Assembly (NCBI GenBank): GCA_023150805.1
Contig: JAKLKF010000073.1
Location: 1-37,800, forward strand
Source of the DNA: Myxococcota bacterium
GTDB lineage: Bacteria; Myxococcota_A; UBA796; UBA2385
Direction: 5' to 3'
DNA length: 37,800 nucleotides
The notes below the pieces were generated by a model, which saw only the letters and a list, made by a program, of their open reading frames with translations, was not told the origin of the DNA and made no database searches. Made by a program: the position numbers and the translations under genes. How positions within the stretch are numbered: the stretch's first letter is position 1; the number at the start of each line of letters is the position of its first letter. Shown one piece after another: positions 25,413 through 32,391 of the stretch.

Positions 25413-25418
25413 CCTCCT
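25413..25418 (-). promoter_or_regulatory. Perfect Shine-Dalgarno upstream of a possible ATC start
   Basis: The minus strand reads AGGAGG here, and 5 bases downstream an ATC (25407-25405) opens the frame that continues as PPGDGDRKATFDDLMASMGV into the coiled-coil gene. The annotated ATG at 25362 has no Shine-Dalgarno of its own. No ATG, GTG or TTG occurs in this frame between the site and 25362. Confidence 0.45.
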
Positions 25419-25470
25419 GTGCCCGCCGCGCGGCGGGCCGGCCTCCCGTCCAGGAGCGCCACCCGGCGCG

Positions 25471-26013
25471 CTATCCGAGCAGCGCCCCCCGGGCGAGCAG
25501 CGCCGCGATCCCCGCGCGCAGCCGCGCGGGCTCCATCCCCTCGGCCGGCACGTGCACGAAGCCGACCGGCAGGTCGGGCAGGGCCCGGGCCACGCGGTAC
25601 AGCCAGGCGTTGCAGACGTAGCGGCCGGCGTCGTCGCTGAGCTGCGCCCCCATCGCCGCGGCGAAGGCCTCGACCGGCAGGCTGGCCGACACCAGCGCCG
25701 GCGCGCCCGGCGCGTCCTCGACCCGGTCGCGGTGGACCTGGTCGACGTCGGGCGCGCTCGGATCCAGGACCAGGCGGCCGAACCGCTCCACGCAGACCCG
25801 GTCGCGGCCGGTGGCCACGCCGACGCCGATCACCAGGCGGACGCCCAGCCGCCGCGCCGCCTCCACCGCCAGGTCGGGGCCCCGCTGGTAGCTCACCGGG
25901 ATCACCAGGCCGTGGATCGGCGGGTCGCCGTCCGGGTCGTCGACCGCGCGGGCGAGCTGTGCAGCGGGGTTGTCGGCCACGGTCAGGAAGGGCCCGAAGC
26001 CGGTCACGAGCAC
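25471..26013 (-). CDS. pcp: Pyroglutamyl-peptidase I-like cysteine peptidase (family C15)
   Basis: 180 residues; typical Pcp has 200-215, so this is a compact version. It removes N-terminal pyroglutamate from peptides. The start VLVTGFGPFLTVADNPAAQL matches the family N-terminus. The catalytic triad can be placed as Glu77 (VCVERFGR), Cys134 (GRYVCNAWLY) and His154 (GFVHVP). The GTG at 26013 is chosen because it directly gives the family start; there is no strong Shine-Dalgarno, and the gene begins 26 bases after the stop of the deacylase gene. It is the last gene of a likely three-gene operon on amino-group-blocked substrates. Confidence 0.85.
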   Translation of the reverse strand: MLVTGFGPFLTVADNPAAQLARAVDDPDGDPPIHGLVIPVSYQRGPDLAVEAARRLGVRLVIGVGVATGRDRVCVERFGRLVLDPSAPDVDQVHRDRVEDAPGAPALVSASLPVEAFAAAMGAQLSDDAGRYVCNAWLYRVARALPDLPVGFVHVPAEGMEPARLRAGIAALLARGALLG

Positions 26014-26039
26014 ACCACCGCGGCCCGGCCCGCCCGGGC

Positions 26040-26939
26040 TCACTGGGGGATGCCCGCGACGCGGACCAGCAGCTCGCTGGCGTGCACCATCGGGTAGGCG
26101 CGCAGGGTCATCACGACGCCCGGTCGCTCGGCCCGCAGCTCGCCCAGGCGGTCCCCGCCGATGGGGGCCTGCAGGTAGCCCAGCAGGTGGCCGGCCTGGA
26201 CGCGCTGGCCGACCTTCACCTCGGGCACGAAGAAGCCGCCGAAGGGCGCGCGATGCGTCTCGACCTCGCTGTGGGTCACGTCCGCGAGCACGCCCGGCCC
26301 GGGCATGGCAGGCAGGATGTGCAGGTGGCCGAGCAGGGCGCCGAGGCCGCGGGCGATGAGCTCGCTGTGCTGCGTGTCCAGCGTGCCGCCCCGCCCCCCC
26401 TCGATCACCACGGCCTTGTGGCCGGCCTGCCGCCAGGCGCCCACCAACCCGGTCGCGTCCAGGCGGTCGCCGGGGCGCCGCCACACGACGGGCAGGCCCA
26501 TCTTGCGGCCCAGCTCCACCTCCTCCCCGCCCATGGGCACCCGGACGTGCGGCAGCTCCCGGACGTGGGGGGCGCCGGAGTGCACGTCGACGCAGACGTC
26601 GGCGTGCGTGGCCTCGAGCAGGGCGTGGGCGATCCGCTGGACGGCGGTGCCCGCGGGGTCGCCGGGGAAGGCGTGGTTGATGTCCTGGTCGTCGAAGGGC
26701 CAGCGCTTCTGGTTCTCGTCGGCGCCGAAGGTGTTGACCAGGGGGAGCAGGTGCACCGTGCCCTTGGGGCGGCTGACCCGCAGCGCGGTGGCCAGCATGT
26801 TGACCGCGTGCAGGCCCGTCAGCTCGTAGCCGTGCATGCCGGCGACGATCGCGACGCTGGGGCTGCCGCTGCCGAAGCTCAGCCGGTGCAGCTCGTAGGC
26901 GCCCCGGTAGGGGGCCTCCATCCGGAAGACGACGGTCAC
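26040..26939 (-). CDS. Succinylglutamate desuccinylase/aspartoacylase family protein, zinc site intact
   Basis: 299 residues of M14-type carboxypeptidase fold. Zinc ligands are present: His36 and Glu39 in AGMHGYEL and His120 in VDVHSG. The probable catalytic Glu is Glu180 in VVIEGGRGG. The segment KRWPFDDQDINHAFPGD is a family block. A C-terminal beta-sandwich (about 210-299: FFVPEVKVGQRVQAGHLLGYL) resembles a biotinyl/lipoyl-like extension found in many members. Family enzymes cut N-acyl groups from amino acids; the substrate is unknown. The GTG at 26939 follows GGGGAG by about 3 bases, 10 bases after the stop of a paralogue. Confidence 0.86.
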   Translation of the reverse strand: MTVVFRMEAPYRGAYELHRLSFGSGSPSVAIVAGMHGYELTGLHAVNMLATALRVSRPKGTVHLLPLVNTFGADENQKRWPFDDQDINHAFPGDPAGTAVQRIAHALLEATHADVCVDVHSGAPHVRELPHVRVPMGGEEVELGRKMGLPVVWRRPGDRLDATGLVGAWRQAGHKAVVIEGGRGGTLDTQHSELIARGLGALLGHLHILPAMPGPGVLADVTHSEVETHRAPFGGFFVPEVKVGQRVQAGHLLGYLQAPIGGDRLGELRAERPGVVMTLRAYPMVHASELLVRVAGIPQ

Positions 26940-26949
26940 ACGCTCCCCC

Positions 26950-27879
26950 TCACGTCGTCACCACCCGCCCGACCATGCTGCCGGGGAAGACGACCGGCTG
27001 CTCGCGCACCGCCAGCAGGCGGCCCGAGACCGGGCTCACGACCTCCTCGCAGGCCGCGCCCGTGACCGGGTCGACCACGCTGCCCAGCGGCTGGCCGGCC
27101 TCGATCTCCTGCCAGGGCGTGCCCTCGGGCAGGAACAGGCCACCGCGCGAGGTGCGCACGCGCACGACCTCCTCGTCGGTGACGACCTGCGGGCGCTGCA
27201 GCGCCGCCCAGTGGAAGGGCAGGTCCGCCTCGGCCACGACTCCCAGCATCGACAACATGTGCAACAAGCCTTCTCGCAGATCTCTCCCCACACCGTGGGT
27301 CAGGCGGTTGCCACAGCCGCCCTCCAGCACGATGGTGCCGGGGTGCTGGTAGGCGAAGGTGCTGTTGGCGGCAGGGCCGGGGTGGCGCGCCCAGACGACG
27401 GCCACGTTGGCGCCCATGGCCAGCTCGGCGGCCTTGCCGTCGCGGTGCCGGACGTGGGCCTGGGGCGCCTCGCGGAAGGCGGGATGGGCCCCGCGCAGCT
27501 CGATGACCTGGTCGGCGTCGGCGATCTCCTGGGACAGCGCCCAGGCCACGCGATCGGGGGGGTGCCCGTCCTGCCGCCCCGGGAAGAGCCGGTTGAGGTC
27601 GACGTCGAAGAAGGGCCAGCGGCGCGCGCCGCGGTGGGCGGCCAGCGGGTTGCAGCAGGGGTAGACGTCGACCGTGCCGGACAGCGCGGCCTCGTGCTGG
27701 CCCAGGAAGGCGCACAGCTCGTGGGCGACGCGGATGCCCTCGGGCGTGTCGCCCCGGATGCCCGCCACCACCGCGACGCGCGGCCCCGGGCCGGCGCTGC
27801 CCTGGAAGCGGCGCCGGACGATCTGCACGTCCTCGCCCGAGGGCATCTCCACGCTGATGACAGGCTCTACGATCGGCAT
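26950..27879 (-). CDS. Aspartoacylase-family paralogue lacking the three zinc ligands
   Basis: 309 residues, colinear with the downstream gene product along its whole length, including RRWPFFDVDLNRLFPG and a C-terminal beta domain (GGLFLPEGTPWQEIEAGQPLGSV). The zinc positions are changed: AGIRGDTPEG carries Arg42 and Thr45 where the paralogue has His and Glu, and VIELRG carries Arg129 where the paralogue has His. The catalytic Glu position is kept (Glu186 in IVLEGGCGN). It may bind a ligand without hydrolysis, regulate its partner or form a hetero-oligomer; that is inference. The ATG at 27879 is preceded by AGGA, and a TACACT at 27903-27898 on the minus strand is a possible -10. First gene of the operon with the active paralogue and pcp. 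Confidence 0.82.
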   Translation of the reverse strand: MPIVEPVISVEMPSGEDVQIVRRRFQGSAGPGPRVAVVAGIRGDTPEGIRVAHELCAFLGQHEAALSGTVDVYPCCNPLAAHRGARRWPFFDVDLNRLFPGRQDGHPPDRVAWALSQEIADADQVIELRGAHPAFREAPQAHVRHRDGKAAELAMGANVAVVWARHPGPAANSTFAYQHPGTIVLEGGCGNRLTHGVGRDLREGLLHMLSMLGVVAEADLPFHWAALQRPQVVTDEEVVRVRTSRGGLFLPEGTPWQEIEAGQPLGSVVDPVTGAACEEVVSPVSGRLLAVREQPVVFPGSMVGRVVTT

Positions 27880-27959
27880 CCGGACGGTCCTGCGTCGAGT
27901 GTACCCCGCGCGAGCGGAGGGGGGGGCAGCGCGGCGCCCGGGCCAGGATAGCGCCCCCC

Positions 27960-28706
27960 ATGCTCTCGCTCGTCATCCCCCTCTGGCAGGACGCCCTCAC
28001 CCTCCCCCGCACGGTGGAGGGCGTGCAGCGGCTGCGCGCGGCGTTGCCCTACGCGGTCGAGGTGGTCGCCGTCGACGACGGCAGCACCGACGACACGGCC
28101 GACGCGGCGGAGCGCGCCGGCTTCCACGTGGTGCGCCAGCCGCACCGCGGGCGGGGCGCGGCTGTCCGGGCGGGGATGCTGGCGGCCTCGGGCCTGTACC
28201 GGGTGCTGGTGGATGCGCGCTGGACCATCCCGCCCGAGCAGGTCCAGCTCCTCCTGCCGCCCGCCCTGCACGGCTTCGACGTGGCGATCGCCAGCCGCAA
28301 CCTGCCGGGCGCCTCCCGCCGGGGCGAGGGGCTGGCCCGGCGCGGCGCCTCGCAGGCGATGGCCCGCCTGGTCCAGGCGGTGGTGCTGCCCGGCGTCTCC
28401 GACGCGCACAGCGGCCTGATGTGCCTGCGGGCCGAGGCGGCGCGCAGCCTGTTCGCGCGCACCCGGGAGGATGGCGGCGCGGTCGAGGTCGAGGTGCTGG
28501 CGCTCGCGCGGGCCTTCGGACTGGAGGTGCGGGAGGTGCCGGTCGACTGGCAGGCCTGCGCGGAGCAGCCGACCCGGGGGCTGCGCGAGGCGCCCGCGAT
28601 GGTGACGGGCCTGGCGCGGGTGCGGGCCCGGCTGGCCGTGGGCGCCTACCCCCCGCTGCGCGGGGGGGCCCGGGCGGAACCGGAGCCGCCCCACAGCGTC
28701 GTATAG
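27960..28706 (+). CDS. Family 2 glycosyltransferase (dolichyl-phosphate sugar synthase-like)
   Basis: 248 residues of GT-A fold, no membrane helices. The N-terminal SLVIPLWQDALTLPRTVEGV, VVAVDDGSTDDTADAA and RGRGAAVRAGMLAASG are family blocks. Such enzymes move a sugar from a nucleotide donor to a polyprenyl phosphate or a growing glycan. The expected DxD metal motif, usually D-A-D followed by a short loop, appears as VDARWTIPPEQV, so the second Asp (position 87) is Arg. The acceptor-side SDAHSGLMCLRAEAAR and VEVLALARAFGLEVREVPVDW segments are intact. The ATG at 27960 is 80 bases from the divergent deacylase operon. Confidence 0.85.
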   Translation: MLSLVIPLWQDALTLPRTVEGVQRLRAALPYAVEVVAVDDGSTDDTADAAERAGFHVVRQPHRGRGAAVRAGMLAASGLYRVLVDARWTIPPEQVQLLLPPALHGFDVAIASRNLPGASRRGEGLARRGASQAMARLVQAVVLPGVSDAHSGLMCLRAEAARSLFARTREDGGAVEVEVLALARAFGLEVREVPVDWQACAEQPTRGLREAPAMVTGLARVRARLAVGAYPPLRGGARAEPEPPHSVV

Positions 28707-28773
28707 GGCGCGACCACCGGCGCGGGTGCAAGAATGTCCCCTCCCCCGCCGTTGTGACGCTGACGAGGTGCAC

Positions 28774-30486
28774 ATGCGCGGCTCCCCCCTGCTCGGCCTG
28801 CTGCCCCTGCTCTCCTGGACGGCCGCCTGCGGGCCGGCCGCTCCAGGGGAAGCCCCGGTCCCCGGCGCCTCCACCCCGCCCGGCCAGGGGCTGCTGGTCG
28901 TCGATCTCGTCGACGGGACCTCGCTGGACGAGGCCCGGGCGCGCACCGGGCTGGACCTGCGCTGGGCGACGGCGCGCAGCGAGGACGAGGCCCTGGCCGT
29001 GGTGGAGGTGGCCGACCTGCCGGCCGAGGTGGCGCGGCTGGAGCAGGTCGCGGGGGTCGAGGCCGTCGAGCCCAGCGTCACGATGGAGGCCCTGGGCCTG
29101 GTCCCGACGCTGCGCTACCCCGACGACCCGCTCTACGCGCAGCAGTGGAACCTGCGCACCGTGGACGCGCCGGCCGGCTGGCGCGCGGGCGGCGGCGTGG
29201 GCGTCACGGTCGCCGTCGTCGACACCGGGGTCAGCCGGGTGCCCGACCTGGGCGGCACCGTGCTGCTGGAGGGGGTCTCCTTCGTGCCCGGCCGCGGCAC
29301 CGCCGACGACGACAACGGCCACGGCACCCACGTCGCCGGCACCATCGCCCAGACGACGAACAACGGCCTGGGGGTCGCCGGCGTCGCCCCGCGCGCCCGC
29401 ATCCTGCCGCTCAAGGCGCTGTCGGGCGCCGGCTTCGGCCAGAGCGAGTGGATCGCCAGCGCCATCGACGAGGCCGCCGACCAGGGTGCCCAGGTGATCA
29501 ACCTGTCGCTGGGCGGCGGGCGCTCCAAGGTCATCGAGGTCGCGGTGCAGAAGGCCGCCGAGCGCGGCGTGCTGGTCGTCGCCGCCGCCGGCAACTCTGG
29601 GCGCGAGGGCGTGGGCTGGCCGGCCCGCAGCCCGCACGCGCTGGGGGTGAGCGCGACCGGACCCGACGACACCCTGGCCCCCTACAGCACCTGGGGCGAG
29701 GGCGTGGACCTGTCGGCGCCCGGCGGCGACAAGCGCAAGGCCGGCGGCGGCATCCTGCAGGACACGGTGGACGGCGGCAAGGACGGCCACGCCTTCAAGG
29801 AGCTGCAGGGCACCAGCATGGCGACCCCCCACGTCGCGGGCGCCGCCGCGGTGCTGCTGGGCGCGGGGGCCGGCTCGCCCGCGCACGTGCGCGCCCTGCT
29901 GGACGCGGGCGCGGTCGACCTGGGCGAGCCCGGACCCGACCCGCGCTACGGCCAGGGCCGCCTGGACGTCGGGGCCTCGCTGCGCCGCCTGCTGCTGGTC
30001 GAGCGCCCCTCGCTGGCCGCCCTGGGCGCGGGCCTGGCCTTCGCCCTGGCCAGCTTCGGCGGCATGCGCCGCAAGGGCCTGGTCGCCGCCACCGCCGCCG
30101 CCGTCGCCGGCGGCCTGTTCTTCCTGCCCCTGCTGCCCCTGCCGCCGGCCACCTGGCTCGACCTGCTCGGCCGGCCGCTGCTCTCCTGGCCCCACCTGCT
30201 CGGCGGCGCCCGCCTGGCCAGCAACCCGCTGTGGCTGTCGGCCGCCCTGCCCGCCCTGCTGACCTTCGTCGCCGGCCCCACCCGCGCCTTCGGCTGGCTG
30301 GCCGCGGGGGTCTCCGCGGGTGTCGGCGCCCACCTGCTGCACGGCGCCGTGACCGGCAGCCTGGACCCCTTGTGGCTGTCGGGGGCCGCCGGCACCGGCT
30401 GGCTGGCCGTCAACGGGGTCCTCTGCCTGCTCTTCACCGTCGCCGTCGCCGGGGTCGATCGCCTCGACCGCCAGCGGCGCGCCTGA
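28774..30486 (+). CDS. Subtilisin-like serine protease lipoprotein with multi-pass membrane tail
   Basis: 570 residues. A lipoprotein signal ends at Cys19 (SWTAAC). An N-terminal inhibitor-like prodomain (about 38-106, LLVVDLVDGTSLDEARARTG, EVARLEQVAGVEAVEPSV) precedes the S8 catalytic domain with Asp150 (VAVVDTGVS), His183 (NGHGTHVAGT), Asn274 (AAAGNSG) and Ser348 (GTSMATPHVAG). From about residue 420 to the end lie five to six hydrophobic helices (SLAALGAGLAFALASFGG, ATAAAVAGGLFFLPLLPL, LWLSAALPALLTFVAG, GTGWLAVNGVLCLLFTVAVA). An ATG at 28774 follows GAGG by 5 bases; GTG at 28768 is an alternative. The helices suggest the protease domain is held at the inner membrane. It follows the glycosyltransferase after 67 bases. 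Confidence 0.87.
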   Translation: MRGSPLLGLLPLLSWTAACGPAAPGEAPVPGASTPPGQGLLVVDLVDGTSLDEARARTGLDLRWATARSEDEALAVVEVADLPAEVARLEQVAGVEAVEPSVTMEALGLVPTLRYPDDPLYAQQWNLRTVDAPAGWRAGGGVGVTVAVVDTGVSRVPDLGGTVLLEGVSFVPGRGTADDDNGHGTHVAGTIAQTTNNGLGVAGVAPRARILPLKALSGAGFGQSEWIASAIDEAADQGAQVINLSLGGGRSKVIEVAVQKAAERGVLVVAAAGNSGREGVGWPARSPHALGVSATGPDDTLAPYSTWGEGVDLSAPGGDKRKAGGGILQDTVDGGKDGHAFKELQGTSMATPHVAGAAAVLLGAGAGSPAHVRALLDAGAVDLGEPGPDPRYGQGRLDVGASLRRLLLVERPSLAALGAGLAFALASFGGMRRKGLVAATAAAVAGGLFFLPLLPLPPATWLDLLGRPLLSWPHLLGGARLASNPLWLSAALPALLTFVAGPTRAFGWLAAGVSAGVGAHLLHGAVTGSLDPLWLSGAAGTGWLAVNGVLCLLFTVAVAGVDRLDRQRRA

Positions 30487-30516
30487 TCCCCTCGCACCCG
30501 CCACCCGGAGCCCCCC

Positions 30517-30735
30517 ATGGGCGAGCGTGAGTTCACCGGCACACTGCAGCGCGCCGACCTCGGCACCGGCGGCTACCTGCTCCTCGACGACCAGGGCGAG
30601 CGCTGGCAGCTCGACGGCGACGTGCCCGCCGAGCTGGTCGGCCGCCGCGTGCGGGTGACCGGGCGGGTCGGGACGGGCTTCGGCTTCGTGATGGCCGGGC
30701 CGGTGCTGGAGGTCCGCCGGGTGCGGGCGGAGTAG
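30517..30735 (+). CDS. Small OB-fold-like protein
   Basis: 72 residues, no signal peptide. The pattern of alternating strands (EFTGTLQRADLGTGGYLLL, ERWQLDGDV, GRRVRVTGRVGTGFGFVMAG, VLEVRRVRAE) is what small single-domain OB-like or DUF5818-type proteins show. The ATG at 30517 is preceded by CCGGAG about 6 bases upstream. It lies 30 bases after the protease gene and is probably translated from the same transcript. It ends in TAG. The fold is inferred from the strand pattern; function unknown. Confidence 0.7.
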   Translation: MGEREFTGTLQRADLGTGGYLLLDDQGERWQLDGDVPAELVGRRVRVTGRVGTGFGFVMAGPVLEVRRVRAE

Positions 30736-30756
30736 GGCCGCGGGTCCGGGGGCCGC

Positions 30757-32298
30757 TCAGAGCCCCTGGCCGCGGAAGACGTAGATCGCGCCGCTGTCGC
30801 TGCCGATGCCCTGGAGATCGGCCAGGGGCGCGGCCACCACCAGCTCGGGGACGCCGTCCCCGTCCAGGTCCGCGGCGCGCGGCTCGCCGTAGCCGAAGGC
30901 CCCCTCGTCCACCTCTCCTTCGATGACCAGGTCGGCGTCCGACGGGCCCATCCGGCCCGCCTCGAACGGGCCGTAGTAGACGAGGAGGTAGCCGCGGGCG
31001 TCGACCCCCTCCCCGGTCGAGCTCGTGTGGACCAGCAGGTCGTCGTGGCCGTCGCCGTCGACGTCGTCGACCTCCACCGCGTCCCCCAGGCGACCCCAGG
31101 GCTCGACCCCCTCGATCGCGACGTCGGCGGCCGTGGCCAGCGCCTCCACGCTGCCGACCAGGGGGCCGAACCACGCCAGGACCGCGCCCGTGCCGTCGCC
31201 GCCCCAGGCGGTGCCCACCACCAGGTCCCCGAGGCCGTCCCCGTCCAGGTCGCCGACGTCCGAGGTCCAGCCCAGCCCCTCGCTGCTGGTGGTGCCCTCG
31301 ACCGTGAACATGGCGTCGTCCACCTCGTCGTCCCCGCGGAGCAGCGCACCGAAGACCCGCAGCCGCCCGGCCGTCGTGACCTCCCCTCCCTCGTGCGGGC
31401 TGGCGACCACCAGCTCGTCGTCGCCGTCCCCATCGGCGTCGGGCAGGGCCTGCAGCCGCAGGCCCAGGTAGCCGGAGGTCTGCTCGCCGTCGATGCGCAG
31501 GTCCGCCTCCTCCCGGGTGGCGCGGAGCTGCGACGGGATCGGGCCGGTGAACACGCTGACCGAGCCCCCGTTGCCGGTGATCGCGTCGTCGTAGGGGCAG
31601 GAGGCGGCCAGGTCGAGGTCCCCGTCGGCGTCGAAGTCGCCGACCGCCACGGCCTCGCCGAAGTGGTAGGCGTCCGGCCCCCCGTACAGCAGCGTGGAGG
31701 CGTTCCACCAGGAGGTGGTGCCGGTGGGGATCCCGCCGAACCAGGCCAGCACCAGGCCCTCGGAGGGGTTGGCGTAGGACTGCTCGGGGGTGGTCACCAC
31801 CAGGTCCATCCGGCCGTCGGCGTCGAGGTCGGCGATGGCCAGGTCCGTTCCCAGGCCCCCCTCGTCCGGGTCGCCGATGAGGATCGGCGCCGCCGCCAGG
31901 AAGACGCGCTCGGCGGGCAGGGGGAAGGTCCAGGCCCACACCGCGGACAACAAGCCCGCGGAGTCGTAGATGCCCGGCTCGCCGACCACGAGGTCTGCCA
32001 CCCCGTCACCGCTGACGTCCGCGAGATCGACCTGCAGGCCGACCGCGGACAGCCACGGCCCCACCAGCACGTGGTCGGCCTCGGCGGCGCTCATGCGGCC
32101 GGTGCGGCGGCAGTCGCCGGCGCCCCCGTCGCAGTCGTCGTTCACGCCGTTGCCGCAGATCTCGGCGGCCTCGGGGTGCACCGAGGCATCGTCGTCGTCG
32201 CAGTCGCCGGGGGCGGAGAAGCCGTCCTGATCGGCGTCCTGCGGCCCACAGCCAGCGAGCAGGACCAGGAGGACCCAACAGGGCAGGTGCGGTTGCAT
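30757..32298 (-). CDS. FG-GAP repeat lipoprotein with MopE-like calcium motif
   Basis: 513 residues. The signal MQPHLPCWVLLVLLAGCG ends at lipidation Cys17. Next comes a MopE-like metal-binding stretch, DADQDGFSAPGDCDDDD, VHPEAAEICGNG, NDDCDGGAGDC. The rest holds seven recognisable FG-GAP/VCBS repeats with Ca-binding loops: DVSGDGVADLVV, DLDADGRMDLVV, DFDADGDLDLAA, DADGDGDDELVV, DLDGDGLGDLVV, DVDGDGHDDLLV and DLDGDGVPELVV, the arrangement of an integrin-alpha-like seven-bladed propeller. The role is probably surface binding or adhesion. It is 93 bases downstream of the anchor-D lipoprotein gene on the same strand and convergent with the OB-like gene 21 bases away. Confidence 0.88.
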   Translation of the reverse strand: MQPHLPCWVLLVLLAGCGPQDADQDGFSAPGDCDDDDASVHPEAAEICGNGVNDDCDGGAGDCRRTGRMSAAEADHVLVGPWLSAVGLQVDLADVSGDGVADLVVGEPGIYDSAGLLSAVWAWTFPLPAERVFLAAAPILIGDPDEGGLGTDLAIADLDADGRMDLVVTTPEQSYANPSEGLVLAWFGGIPTGTTSWWNASTLLYGGPDAYHFGEAVAVGDFDADGDLDLAASCPYDDAITGNGGSVSVFTGPIPSQLRATREEADLRIDGEQTSGYLGLRLQALPDADGDGDDELVVASPHEGGEVTTAGRLRVFGALLRGDDEVDDAMFTVEGTTSSEGLGWTSDVGDLDGDGLGDLVVGTAWGGDGTGAVLAWFGPLVGSVEALATAADVAIEGVEPWGRLGDAVEVDDVDGDGHDDLLVHTSSTGEGVDARGYLLVYYGPFEAGRMGPSDADLVIEGEVDEGAFGYGEPRAADLDGDGVPELVVAAPLADLQGIGSDSGAIYVFRGQGL

Positions 32299-32391
32299 GC
32301 CAGGAAGGTCGTCGCCACCCTCCCCCCCGGGAACGGGACGAACCGCCTCACCCTGCCGCGCCGCACCCTCTCCCGCCGGAGACCCTGCCCC

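Noticed and set aside
26936..28012. Minus-strand frame that overlaps both deacylase paralogues
   Set aside because: Arg/Gly/Pro-rich shadow; the frame at 26950-27879 has the family motifs.
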